DNA from: Absidia repens | Lineage: Eukaryota > Mucoromycota > Mucoromycetes > Mucorales > Cunninghamellaceae | Length of the DNA: 64,000 nucleotides | NCBI GenBank assembly: GCA_002105175.1 | Contig: MCGE01000021.1 | Location: 1-64,000, forward strand | Direction of reading: 5' to 3' | Part shown: positions 21,086 to 30,240 of the stretch, in pieces | Position numbering within the stretch: position 1 is the stretch's first letter | Layout of the letters: each line of letters begins with the position of its first letter | Notes under the pieces: generated by a model | Databases searched by the model: none | Told to the model about the DNA's origin: nothing | The model's input: the letters and a program-made list of their open reading frames with translations, nothing else | Position numbers and translations under genes: made by a program

Positions 21086-21588
21086 TGATGGGATTGTGAA
21101 TCAGCGGCGGGGGTGGTAGTGGTGTCTAGGGTGTCAATGTCAATAGGGTTGAAATGATCGAAGTGGATGTGTGATGGGATTTTGTGGGGTCCATCGGTGG
21201 TATGAAAGTAGTTGATGATGGCATTGCTGAGGTGTGTATTCTTGAGGTTTTTGCATATTTTTGCAATGCGTTGATGGTGGATGTCGGTTGCTTTGGTGAT
21301 TTTTTCGGCTTCGGAGGCATCGTTGTATAGGGGGTCGGCAATTACTGATGCTTCTAGTGGGTTGAAGGTGAGTGGGTGTAGTTGTTTTTTGGCAAGGGTT
21401 GCGATGAGTTCGTCCTTGAAGGAGTTGTGGATGAGTAAACCGATGATGCGTTTTGTGTTGATACCGAAAATAGTGAGAATTTTGCGGATTTGGCTTGGTG
21501 GAGTACGTTTAGAGGTGGCTAAATAAATAAAATCATAGCCTTGGGGGCCGGTGGGAGCTTGGAGGCTGCGAACTGCCCACTCAATCAT
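21082..21588 (-). CDS. LINE ORF1b (RNA-binding-like protein)
   Basis: 168-aa frame starting MIEWAVRSLQAP and containing YDFIYLATSKRTPPSQIRKI and IIGLLIHNSFKDELI. This is the general pattern of ORF1 proteins of fungal LINEs, which bind element RNA. There is no zinc knuckle. Its start overlaps the stop of ORF1a as ATGA (21588-21585), and its own stop overlaps the ORF2 start in the same way. The ORF at 21126-21341 is a shadow. The function is inferred from position and weak pattern. Confidence 0.6.
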   Translation of the reverse strand: MIEWAVRSLQAPTGPQGYDFIYLATSKRTPPSQIRKILTIFGINTKRIIGLLIHNSFKDELIATLAKKQLHPLTFNPLEASVIADPLYNDASEAEKITKATDIHHQRIAKICKNLKNTHLSNAIINYFHTTDGPHKIPSHIHFDHFNPIDIDTLDTTTTPAADSQSHQ

Positions 21589-21956
21589 GCCCTCGGAAGG
21601 GTTTTGGAGCTTGGCGAGCTCTTTTTTTTTTTTCTGAATTTGTTTTTTTTTATTACCTTGTTGTGTGGGTACCTGTTTTTTGGTAATGGTAGCATAACTG
21701 GGTGTGGTGTCGTTAGTGGTGGTGTTACCAAAGGTGAAGACGGGAAAATCGGTGGTGTTGGGGGCTGTTTTTTTTTTAGTTGTGAAATCTGTGCTGGAAG
21801 CTCCTTGTTAAATTTTTTTTCTTCATCGAGGTCCGCTTTTAGCGACATGTTTTCTTCCATGAGCTTTTCCATGGTGCTGAGTCGTTTCTCGATATTTTTA
21901 GCCCAGTCGGGGAGCTGGGGGTCAGCGGTGGTGGAGGGGTTGAATGAAAAGTCCAT
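21585..21956 (-). CDS. LINE ORF1a (coiled-coil, basic tail)
   Basis: 123-aa frame: MDFSFNPSTTADPQLPDW, a heptad-like helix (NIEKRLSTMEKLMEENMSLK), a proline-rich middle and a lysine-rich end. Coiled-coil plus basic residues suit an ORF1 multimerisation segment. Its stop overlaps the next ATG (ATGA). It could be the N-terminal half of a once-single ORF1, but the precise overlap argues for coupled translation. Upstream sequence (21957-22232) is probably 5' UTR or a lost N-terminus. Confidence 0.55.
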   Translation of the reverse strand: MDFSFNPSTTADPQLPDWAKNIEKRLSTMEKLMEENMSLKADLDEEKKFNKELPAQISQLKKKQPPTPPIFPSSPLVTPPLTTPHPVMLPLPKNRYPHNKVIKKNKFRKKKKSSPSSKTLPRA

Positions 21957-22237
21957 TCCTTTGAATTTTTTTTCGGTTGATAAGGTGATGGGGAGCTTGG
22001 TGATGAGGTTGCGGGTCCTTTTTGTGCCTGGGGCAGTCGGGAGCAGTTGTTTACTTGGTGATTGGTCGTTTGTAGACGAAGTAATGATGATGGAGTTTGA
22101 AGTTGGCGGGAAAAAAATCGAAAAAGAGTTGGAAAATTTGTCGGAGATGTGTCAAAAAGGTGTCGTACAAGAAGTTGTCAAAAGTATAAAAAAGCGAGAA
22201 ATTGCAACGCGCGGTTTACTCTCTTGAGACGTATGGT

Positions 22238-22555
22238 TGTCGTATTTGTCATCCTCTATATTCACATTACAAATCAATGTATCAGATATAGCAAATGTCA
22301 GACTCAGATCAGGCACTAACTATCATATTCAATCCCGATCTGACAGTACACCAATAATCATTCAATCATCTAACCACAGTCCAATGATTAAATCCCTCAT
22401 CTCTAACTTATCCAATAATACATTAGTAGTAGAAATTTATTATTCCAATAACCGCCTCCCCGATTTTATTATAAAAGCCTTCCATCATTTTACTGAAATA
22501 AAAATACAACTTTGTCTCACTTATTTGATTCATCTTCTCTACTACAAACATCACA
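22238..22555 (+). mobile_element. Solo LTR beta with TSD
   Basis: TGTCGTATTTGTCATCC...AAACATCACA, 318 bp, with the perfect 5-bp duplication ATGGT at 22233-22237 and 22556-22560. Contains TTATAAAAGCC and AATAAAAATAC. The ORF at 22237-22566 is inside the LTR. Confidence 0.95.
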
Positions 22556-22560
22556 ATGGT

Positions 22561-23020
22561 ATTTAAGCTTGATAATAAGTTCTTCTTGTCTTCTTCTTCG
22601 TTCTTGCGTCTTCTTTCTTCTTTACAATTTATCCAATCAACGATTCTGTTCGTGTTCGTACTGTTTTGAATAATTGTAGTATAAAGGGGAGGCAGTCTTG
22701 CAGTTGACAGAGTAAATAATAAAAATCAAATACCAGAATAAGCTTAAGTTTATTAGAATCGACCGTCCATCTGTCATAAATAATCGAGATTGGAGCGGCG
22801 ATCTAGAAAATAAAATAAAATAAATCGATAAAGATCAACTAAAATAAATAAATAAATAAATAAATAAAAAGAATAAAAAGAATAAAAGGATAAAAACTAA
22901 GTGAAGATAATATATATAAAAGTATATACTAAATATAAAATAAACTAAAGAAAATAAAAAGAGACAAGGTCCGTTTGGGAAAATGGAGGGATTGGTTCAT
23001 ATACCACTACGCAACGTATC
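22561..23020. other. AT-rich spacer with AAAT microsatellite
   Basis: No gene seen. A CTT-rich stretch (22580-22620) and a run of AAAT repeats at about 22843-22868 are present. This is the left flank of gypsy element 3. Confidence 0.5.
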
Positions 23021-23024
23021 ACTC

Positions 23025-23337
23025 TGTCAAATCTTGGCCCGCAAATTCTGTTGGTGTGCCTGTAGTCCTACCAGCCCTTGGTAAGCGCTTGGTGAAGCGT
23101 AAGTCCGTTCCCCGAAAAAAGGTTACACCAAGAAATACTACTTGACCTTTTTTCCATGATTGTTTTCCCTTCCTTTTTTATATAATACCTAATTAGACAA
23201 CAGCAATAACAAATAGTGATTTGATATAAATAGTGTAGTTTATTGAATAATAAAAAGGAATCTTTAACTATCTAAAAACCTATTCTAAAAACTACTGTCC
23301 CAGTGACCCAACTATATATACATCCCCTGATTTAACA
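23025..23337 (+). mobile_element. Gypsy element 3: 5' LTR
   Basis: TGTCAAATCTTGG...GATTTAACA, 313 bp, identical by eye to the 3' LTR (28060-28372). Flanked on the left by ACTC (23021-23024), which reappears at 28373-28376. Contains TTTATATAATACC (about 23178) as TATA region and GAATAATAAAAAGG as poly(A) region. Confidence 0.95.
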
Positions 23338-23339
23338 AC

Positions 23340-23357
23340 TGGTAGCTTAATAGCCGT
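23340..23357 (+). other. Primer binding site of element 3
   Basis: TGGTAGCTTAATAGCC starts two bases after the LTR. TGGTAGC fits the 3' end of an initiator-type tRNA; the rest is not matched to a known tRNA here. Confidence 0.6.
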
Positions 23358-23366
23358 ATAACGATC

Positions 23367-24200
23367 ATGACAACTAACCTTGAAGATGCACTTGCAAGAA
23401 TGGCAGAAGCAATGACACTGATGGCCAGGAACCAAGGACAACAGAACTACGTTGGTTTACAAGCAGCCAAAGTCAAGGTACCCGTGCCTAGTCATCTGTC
23501 GGGGGATCGTGATGCTGTTGAAGTGGACAATTGGATTGCTGACATGGACCATTACTTCAAGATCACGCAGTTGGGGGATCAAGATCAAATGGAGTTTGCT
23601 GTGACACTGTTTGGAACCAAGGCGAAGACGTGGTGGCGAAGATTGCAAGCCAATAAGGAATCCGATAAACCCAAGGATTGGAAGGAATTGAGTGAAGCAA
23701 TCAAGGTGGCTTTCAAACCTGCTGGATCATACCTAAGTGCAAGAAATCAGTTTGCTGCGTTACGTCAAGATGGATCTGTGGTCACTTACAGCGAAAAGTT
23801 TGAAGAATTGCGATTGGTGATTGGTGATGTGTCTGATGCTGAGGGTTTGGACAAATACATTCGTGGACTGAAGCCAGATGTTCAAGCTCACGTACGAACA
23901 TACGCGCCGAAGAATGTTGATACTGCCCAAAGCCAAGCCCTGGCCTATGATGAAGCGCATAACCCTGTGGAGTCAAGACCAAAGTGGACAAGGAAGGACA
24001 ATGCTACGCCCATGGAGTTGGACTATGCTGATACGCCATTCAAGAGAAATTACCGTGGGAAGAAGAATTTCCAAAATCAAAAGAAGAAGGCCATCAACAA
24101 GAAGAAATGTTGGATCTGTGAAGAAGCTGGACATTTTGCCAAGGATTGCGATTTGGTGGAACAAGCGAAAGCTTTAAAAGGCCGAGCGCAAAGACAGTGA
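23367..24200 (+). CDS. gag: Gag of gypsy element 3
   Basis: 277-aa capsid protein that packages element RNA. It begins MTTNLEDALARMAEAMTLMA (helical N-terminus). The retrotrans_gag-type capsid core runs over residues ~50-180 (DNWIADMDHYFKI, AKTWWRRL, FAALRQDGSVVTYSEKFEEL). A basic linker is followed by a CCHC zinc knuckle CWICEEAGHFAKDC at about 248-261. It starts 27 nt after the PBS. The stop is at 24198-24200. Pol opens in the -1 frame and overlaps; the heptamer TTTAAAA at 24173-24179 lies in the right phase (T TTA AAA) 18 nt before the stop. The frame is intact, with no lesions. Confidence 0.93.
   Translation: MTTNLEDALARMAEAMTLMARNQGQQNYVGLQAAKVKVPVPSHLSGDRDAVEVDNWIADMDHYFKITQLGDQDQMEFAVTLFGTKAKTWWRRLQANKESDKPKDWKELSEAIKVAFKPAGSYLSARNQFAALRQDGSVVTYSEKFEELRLVIGDVSDAEGLDKYIRGLKPDVQAHVRTYAPKNVDTAQSQALAYDEAHNPVESRPKWTRKDNATPMELDYADTPFKRNYRGKKNFQNQKKKAINKKKCWICEEAGHFAKDCDLVEQAKALKGRAQRQ
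24173..24179 (+). promoter_or_regulatory. -1 ribosomal frameshift slippery heptamer (gag-pol)
   Basis: TTTAAAA reads as T TTA AAA in the gag phase, the X XXY YYZ form required for tandem slippage. Moving one base back continues as the pol frame through the protease. It lies inside the gag/pol overlap. A downstream pseudoknot was not evaluated. Confidence 0.75.
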
Positions 24201-27200
24201 GGGGAGCTTCTTTGTGCGCAACTACAAATCCCCAAAAACAACAAGGTGGACAAGGTGACAAGGTGGACAAGATGGACAAGGTGAAAACGACTGTGTTGGA
24301 AGCAAGAAGTGACCGTTGGAAGAAGGAAAGCGACCATCTGCATGAGCTGAACACAACTGTGGATTCGACTGGATTGCCTACGTATGAAGCGTTCATCAAG
24401 GATGAGCCGATAAAGGTGTTGATTGATTCTGGTGCTTCCGCTAATTATGTATCAAGACGTTGGGCCAAAGGTCTGAAGAAAACCAAACTGCAAGAAGCAT
24501 TGCCAGTGAAGACTGCTACCGCGGGTGTAACGTGGGTAGATTCGATGGTGGACATTCCGATAACATTCCGGGGAAGTACTGGTGTGAAGATGAAGTATAT
24601 TGTCAGGGCATTAATTTTTCCAAGTCGATTTGATTTGATATTAGGGCTAGATTGGTTGGAGGGTGCTAATCCTGTGGCAAATTGGACTGATCATACGTGG
24701 ACTATCAAACAATCGAATGGTGACATCGTGTTGGAACCGCAAACCGCTTATCAAGATGTTGAATTGAATTTCGTGTGTACACCTAAACAAGCAGAACGTG
24801 CCGCTAAACGAAATGAAGATATGGGTTGGCTGTTAGTAACTGATACGAATGGTCCTAATGTTGTGAATGCCTTTCAAAACAAGATAATGAAGGATTATGC
24901 CGACCTCTTCAAAGATGAATTACCTGATCTACCACCTGTGCGCGATATTGAACATGTCATTGATACGGGCGATGCCAAGCCGGTAAGCCGTTCACCATAC
25001 AAGACCAGTCCCAAGGAATTGATGGAACTACAAGATCAGTTAAGCAAGTTGAAAGCCAAAGGATTGATTGAACCAAGCCATTCACCGTGGGGTGCACCCG
25101 TGTTGTTCGTTCGCAAAAAAGACGGAAGCATGAGGTTGTGTGTCGACTATCGTGCAATCAACAAGGTGACCATCAAAAACAAGTACCCATTGCCAAGGAT
25201 CGACGAATGTTTGGAGCAACTTGGAAACGCCAAATATTTTTCAACATTGGATCTGAAGTCTGGATATCATCAAGTACGCCTAAGGGATCAAGACAAGGAA
25301 AAGACCGCATTCAACACCCGCTACGGACAGTTTCAATTCAAGGTGCTGCCATTTGGATTGACCAATGCCCCGCCAACCTTTCAAGCTCTAATGAATCGTG
25401 TGTTGGAAGAATTTGAAGATAAGTTTGCGCTTGTCTACCTTGATGATATATTAATCTTTTCCCCTACCTTAGATCTGCATAAGAAGCATGTACGCATGGT
25501 GCTGGATAAACTTCGTGACCATCAACTCTACTTGAATCCGGAGAAGTGTCAATTTGGTGTGCAAGAACTGTCGTTTGTTGGATACAAGGTGACCGCTAAT
25601 GGTATACTGCCGGAGGATGTCAAGGTGAAGAAGATCAAGGAATGGCCAACGCCAAGTAATGTCCAAGAAGTGCGTCAATTTTTGGGATTAGCTTCGTATT
25701 ACCGCCGATTCATTGCCAACTTTGCCAATATAGCCGCACCAATGACTGATTTGACTCAAGGCCAAGGACCCAAGCGACGGCGAATACAGTGGACCGAACA
25801 GTGTGACAAAGCATTTCAACAGTTGAAGGATAGTCTAACCAATGCTCCAATTCTACGTGCGCCTGATTTGAATCGACCGTATGCTATATATGCTGATGCT
25901 TCTGATTTTGCCTGTGGTGCTGTACTGATGCAAATTGATGATCGTGGTCAAGAATATGTGGTAGCATTCGAATCACATAAGTTTTCAAAAGCTGAACAAG
26001 CCTACCCTGCTCAAGAAAGGGAACTGTTAGCGATTCTGCATGCTTTGCGCACATGGCGATGTTTTATTGAAGGTGCTGACTATGTGGTATATACTGATCA
26101 TTTACCTTTGAAGTACTTCCGTGCACAGAAGACCCCTACGCCTAGGTTGACCCGTTGGATGAATGAGTTGGAATTGTATGATCCAGACATTCAATACCGT
26201 CCTGGTAAAGATCAAGTTGTGCCCGATGCCTTGTCTCGTATACCATGTAATGCTGATGATCCCTTGGAAGATGACGTGCCAGTGGTGTCCGAATATGTGT
26301 ATGCTTTGGATCAAAACCTACCAACAATAGCGCATGAGTCCGATTGGCCGTTATATTTGCTGTGTGATAATCAAGATGTACCTACCGAAATCCAAGAACG
26401 ATTGCAAGTTGGACAAGACGACTGGAAGGTAACTGAAGACAAAATTGTGCTGAAACGTCGTGGTGCTGATGACTGGGTGCCGTTTGTGCCGTTTGTGGAG
26501 CGTGCCGATTTGGTCAACAAATATCATCAACAAGCTGGTCATGCCAGTATCAAGACCATGATGCATCTGATGGAATCCCGGTGCTGGTGGCCGTACATGG
26601 ATAGGGATATACGCAAGTGGTTGGAAGTCTGTCAAGAATGTCAGTTGGCTGGTCGCCCGGAAAAGTCTAAACATAAAGCAATGTTACATCCTATGGTATC
26701 TGCACAACCTTTTGCACGGTGGCATCTAGATTTTGTTGGTGAATTACCTGTAACCCGTCAACGCAATCGGTGGATTCTGGTGGCTGTGGATTCTGCGACA
26801 AATTGGCCTATAGCAAGAGCCTGTCAAGATGCAAAGGCAACTACTGTGGCAAACTTTTTGTATGAAGAAATCGTGCTTCGTTTTGGCTGTCCACAAGAAA
26901 TTGTGTCGGATCGGGGAAGTCAATTCATGTCGGATGTTGTAGCCAAATATACGCAAAGAATCAATATTAACCATAAATTCACATCAGCTTTTCACCCTAG
27001 AACAAATGGGAAAGTGGAAAGGGTTAATGGAATGATCAAGACAATGCTACGCAAGTACTTACATGGCGCTATTCATGAATGGGATCTATACTTGGACTCT
27101 GCTGTGTGGGCTTTGCGAATTCGTAAACATTCTGCTACCGGATATTCGCCATTCTTCCTGGTGTATGGTCGTGACCCAATATTGCCTGGTGATTCTTTGC

Positions 27201-28180
27201 GTCCGTATTTGTTAAGAGAAGAAGTCAATGACCCGCTGTCGGTGAATGCACGTTCAGCCAAAGAACTAGAAGACCTTGGACAAGCCCGCGCTGCTGCTGA
27301 ATTCCGCGCTAAATCGTATGCTGCAAAAGTCAAGGAGAGGTGGGATGCTGTGATCAAACCGGTTGGCTTCGATGTTGGTGATCTTGTGCTGCTACGATTG
27401 GAACAACGATATGGTTTGGAATATCATTGGCAAGGTCCGTACCGTATTGAACAGAAGAACGATCAAACTGATGTATACAAGCTGTCGACTTATGGTGGTG
27501 AAGTAAAACAAGACTGGGTGCATGTTGATCGACTGAAAGCAGTGAAAGCTATGGACAAGATACTGGAAACAAAAACATGGTTCGATGTTAGTACTTCAAG
27601 AGCAAAGTGGCCTGCTGGTGCTTTACGCGACCATTCAATTGTGGACCTACCATCGGTGTTGCCGGAATTGTCTGTGAATAATCAAGTTGAAAACAACCCA
27701 TTGCAAGAAGAACCTGCTGTTGGTGAAGAAGCGTTGCCGCCAGAAGAAGATACGGAAATTGGTGTTGAAGAATTCCCTGCTGAAGAAGAACTGCCGCCTG
27801 ATGAAGATGTTGACATTGCTGCCGCTATTGGTGAAACTGAATCTACTGGTGTTGATGACCGCTTGGAAATTGATGTTAACAAGACGTTTGATGTTGATGT
27901 GGAACCTGTGGAAGAAAATGAAGAAAAAAAAAGCAAGAAAGAAAAAAATGCCGCCACTGGAAATCAAAATAAACAAACGCCGCAAGCCCCTTATCAAGAT
28001 TCAGATCCCGACACCGATGTGGATGTTCGAGGTCGAACATCAAGCTTGGGGGGAGGTGTTGTCAAATCTTGGCCCGCAAATTCTGTTGGTGTGCCTGTAG
28101 TCCTACCAGCCCTTGGTAAGCGCTTGGTGAAGCGTAAGTCCGTTCCCCGAAAAAAGGTTACACCAAGAAATACTACTTGA
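24179..28180 (+). CDS. pol: Pol of gypsy element 3 (PR-RT-RNase H-integrase)
   Basis: Open without a stop from inside gag to 28180 (first in-frame ATG at 24146, but entry is probably by -1 frameshift). Numbering from that ATG: aspartic protease LIDSGASANYVS at ~92; RT with LPRIDECLEQLG, FSTLDLKSGYHQV and catalytic VYLDDILIFS at ~430; RNase H YAIYADASDFACGAVL and YTDHLPLKYF; integrase zinc domain H-X-H...CQECQ at ~794-835; DDE core WHLDFVGELP (~861), VSDRGSQF (~921), GKVERVN (~957); GPY-like module WQGPYRIE at ~1096; then a long acidic, Glu/Pro-rich tail. No chromodomain is recognisable. The last ~40 codons lie inside the 3' LTR and end in a basic stretch. All catalytic residues are present, so it is likely functional. 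Confidence 0.95.
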   Translation, partial: RPSAKTVRGASLCATTNPQKQQGGQGDKVDKMDKVKTTVLEARSDRWKKESDHLHELNTTVDSTGLPTYEAFIKDEPIKVLIDSGASANYVSRRWAKGLKKTKLQEALPVKTATAGVTWVDSMVDIPITFRGSTGVKMKYIVRALIFPSRFDLILGLDWLEGANPVANWTDHTWTIKQSNGDIVLEPQTAYQDVELNFVCTPKQAERAAKRNEDMGWLLVTDTNGPNVVNAFQNKIMKDYADLFKDELPDLPPVRDIEHVIDTGDAKPVSRSPYKTSPKELMELQDQLSKLKAKGLIEPSHSPWGAPVLFVRKKDGSMRLCVDYRAINKVTIKNKYPLPRIDECLEQLGNAKYFSTLDLKSGYHQVRLRDQDKEKTAFNTRYGQFQFKVLPFGLTNAPPTFQALMNRVLEEFEDKFALVYLDDILIFSPTLDLHKKHVRMVLDKLRDHQLYLNPEKCQFGVQELSFVGYKVTANGILPEDVKVKKIKEWPTPSNVQEVRQFLGLASYYRRFIANFANIAAPMTDLTQGQGPKRRRIQWTEQCDKAFQQLKDSLTNAPILRAPDLNRPYAIYADASDFACGAVLMQIDDRGQEYVVAFESHKFSKAEQAYPAQERELLAILHALRTWRCFIEGADYVVYTDHLPLKYFRAQKTPTPRLTRWMNELELYDPDIQYRPGKDQVVPDALSRIPCNADDPLEDDVPVVSEYVYALDQNLPTIAHESDWPLYLLCDNQDVPTEIQERLQVGQDDWKVTEDKIVLKRRGADDWVPFVPFVERADLVNKYHQQAGHASIKTMMHLMESRCWWPYMDRDIRKWLEVCQECQLAGRPEKSKHKAMLHPMVSAQPFARWHLDFVGELPVTRQRNRWILVAVDSATNWPIARACQDAKATTVANFLYEEIVLRFGCPQEIVSDRGSQFMSDVVAKYTQRININHKFTSAFHPRTNGKVERVNGMIKTMLRKYLHGAIHEWDLYLDSAVWALRIRKHSATGYSPFFLVYGRDPILPGDSLRPYLLREEVNDPLSVNARSAKELEDLGQARAAAEFRAKSYAAKVKERWDAVIKPVGFDVGDLVLLRLEQRYGLEYHWQGPYRIEQKNDQTDVYKLSTYGGEVKQDWVHVDRLKAVKAMDKILETKTWFDVSTSRAKWPAGALRDHSIVDLPSVLPELSVNNQVENNPLQEEPAVGEEALPPEEDTEIGVEEFPAEEELPPDEDVDIAAAIGETESTGVDDRLEIDVNKTFDVDVEPVEENEEKKSKKEKNAATGNQNKQTPQAPYQDSDPDTDVDVRGRTSSLGGGVVKSWPANSVGVPVVLPALGKRLVKRKSVPRKKVTPRNTT
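28048..28056 (+). other. Polypurine tract of element 3
   Basis: GGGGGGAGG ends three bases before the 3' LTR. It lies within the pol frame. Confidence 0.75.
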
Positions 28181-28372
28181 CCTTTTTTCCATGATTGTTT
28201 TCCCTTCCTTTTTTATATAATACCTAATTAGACAACAGCAATAACAAATAGTGATTTGATATAAATAGTGTAGTTTATTGAATAATAAAAAGGAATCTTT
28301 AACTATCTAAAAACCTATTCTAAAAACTACTGTCCCAGTGACCCAACTATATATACATCCCCTGATTTAACA
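28060..28372 (+). mobile_element. Gypsy element 3: 3' LTR
   Basis: 313 bp, same sequence as the 5' LTR as far as I can read, implying very recent insertion. Encodes the pol C-terminus. Followed by ACTC and, after 11 bp in total, by tRNA-Asp. Confidence 0.95.
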
Positions 28373-28383
28373 ACTCTAACTTC

Positions 28384-28455
28384 TCTTAGATAGTATAGTG
28401 GTTAGTATCCCCGCCTGTCACGCGGGAGACCGGGGTTCAATTCCCCGTCTGAGAG
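28384..28455 (+). tRNA. tRNA-Asp (anticodon GTC)
   Basis: 72 nt. Acceptor TCTTAGA pairs with TCTGAGA (one G-U), discriminator G. Anticodon arm CCCGC-CTGTCAC-GCGGG with GTC. T arm closes as CGGGG-TTCAATT-CCCCG, giving box B (GGTTCAATTCC). The D arm has weak GU pairs. No CCA is encoded and there is no intron. A T4 terminator follows at 28462. Intact and probably active; a gypsy LTR ends 11 bp upstream, in the TFIIIB/start region. Confidence 0.97.
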
Positions 28456-28461
28456 ATTGTC

Positions 28462-28465
28462 TTTT
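28462..28465 (+). terminator. RNA polymerase III terminator
   Basis: TTTT seven bases after the tRNA 3' end. Confidence 0.7.
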
Positions 28466-28469
28466 GACA

Positions 28470-29463
28470 TCCATTTCACTGTTTTTAAGTTTTTGTTTGT
28501 TGTGTTGCGGCTGTTGCGGCTAAATTTGTGATTTTAGTCCTGTGTTACGGGTATTTTTGAGTTATGTTACGGCTATTTTTGAGTAAATAAAATAAAAGTG
28601 TGTACCAAATATATGTGGTTTGTTTAGTTTATATGAACCGCAACGAAGAAAAGTTAACCTTTTTGTTGAGTTTCAGTTATATTTTACACCAAATGGGTAG
28701 TGTATAAGTGTTTGCTAGTTGTTGCTTGAATGGATTTGGTAGTGAGGGTCAAAAAATGTTTTCCCCTGAATCGGAATTTGAAATGTACTTTTTTGTTTAC
28801 TTGACTTGTAGTCTTGAAAAATAGAGAGCACCAAATGTTTTATTTGATATAAGTAAAAAGTACCAGATATGTTATTGGTAGTAAGTAGTGAGCACCAGAA
28901 CTTTTATAGATAAAGTCCAACTTGAAAGAAGTTTATAAGAAATAAACTTGAAAAAAATAATAAAAATATTGACCAGTAGGGTTCAATATAATAAATCAAT
29001 AGTGTATATATGAAGATATATAGCACTGCCAAACAAAATAAAAGTACTAAGACTTGAGATTGGTTTAAAAAAAACCTTTTATTGAGAGAATTTAAAATAA
29101 AAATTAACTGAAGAAGAAGAATACAAATAGGAATTTCTTCCTATTTATACCTTTTCTTAAACAACTGGGAATGAATTCCCAGTTAAAAAACAATAAAAAA
29201 AGAACTAAAAAACGATAAAAAAAGGACGAAAAAGAAGTTGAAAAAAGATAAAAAAACGTTGAAAAAAAGGATAAAAAAGAAGCTAAATAAAAGCTAAAAA
29301 AAAGGATGAAAAAAGAATAAAAAAAGTTGCAAAAAACAACGGAAAAAGAAGGGGTCAAAAAACAAAAATAAACGACCCAGCAGAGTCACAAAGCAATCCC
29401 TAATTTTGGGCCCAGTTGAGCAATTCATCTAAATTAAATAACCGCTCCAGATTAAAGTCATCT
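28470..29463 (-). mobile_element. Zeta unit 1 (LTR, leader, ORF3 tail)
   Basis: Read leftwards: an ORF3-like C-terminal peptide at 29463-29400 (DDFNLERLF, LLNWAQN, stop), then an LTR with TATA (GGTATAAATAGG) and two hairpins (29125-29146 and 29163-29184), the PBS-like 15-mer at 28887-28901, and the leader down to about 28480. The homopolymer-rich ORF at 29104-29358 is not a gene. It closely resembles unit 7. Confidence 0.7.
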
Positions 29464-30240
29464 CTGACAGTTAATAAATAAAGTGATGTACCAAATATGT
29501 ATGGTTTGTTTGTTTAATATGGCCATAACGGTATGAAGTTAACCTTTTAGTTAAGTTCAAGTTGTTTTTACACCAAATGGATAGTGTATAAGTGTATTCT
29601 TGTTCTTGCTTGAACGGATTTGCAGCGAGGACCAAAATTTATTTTTCCCCTGAATCGGAATTTGAAATGTCCTTTTTTGTTTACTTGACTTGTAGTCTTG
29701 AAAAATAGAGAGTACCAAATATCCAAATAATTATTTGATATAAGTAGAAAGTACCAGATATGTTATTGGTAATAAGTAGTGAGCACCAGAACCTTTGTAG
29801 ATAAAGTCCAACTTGAAATAAAAGAAGTTTTATAAAGAAAACTTGATAAAATAAAATAAAGTAGAAGTATTGACCTTAGCTGGTTCAATAAAAATAAAAA
29901 GAGAGTAAGCTGACTCTGAAAATAAAATAAATAAAGATTTCTATAGCAAAATAGAAATGACTTGATAGCTTGATGGTTATAAAAAAACCTTTGTACTGAA
30001 CTTTTTATTGTATTGAGAAAGATAACTGAAAAAACTGAGGAAAAAATAATTTATAACAAAAAGTTGGCCCTTTTATACTAATTTGAAAGGCGGAGTATGA
30101 TGATAGTTGATGAAAGCGGAGTATATGAAGTTGACGAAGATGACAAGCTGTGGCGTATTTATTCACTAGTGGCCCAGTTCATCAGTTCTCTGAAACCAAA
30201 TAGGTTAGCTAAGTCCAGCTCGTCGTTGACACCTGTTACG
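29464..30240 (-). mobile_element. Zeta unit 2
   Basis: ORF3 tail at 30235-30159 (ELDLANLFGF, LMNWATSE, stop); LTR with AGTATAAAAGGG (about 30068); PBS-like AGTGAGCACCAGAAC at 29778-29792; leader with repeated TTTGGTA-type motifs on the minus strand. Confidence 0.7.

Larger units (their letters stand above)
17252..22232 (-). mobile_element. LINE (APE-type non-LTR retrotransposon), antisense
   Basis: It spans ORF1a, ORF1b and ORF2 plus UTRs, reading leftwards. The 3' end (left) reads AATAAACAAAAAC on the minus strand and meets tRNA-Asp nt 15. The 5' end (right) meets a beta LTR target site near 22233. About 5 kb, the expected full length for a fungal LINE. No obvious target-site duplication joins the two ends. 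Confidence 0.85.

Noticed and set aside
27647..27997. Phe-rich antisense ORF of 116 aa
   Set aside because: Opposite strand of the Glu-rich tail of element 3 pol.
29104..29358. Phe/Leu-rich 84-aa ORF as a membrane protein
   Set aside because: It is translated T-rich homopolymer in a zeta LTR, and the equivalent frame in unit 7 (33987-34349) is disrupted differently.
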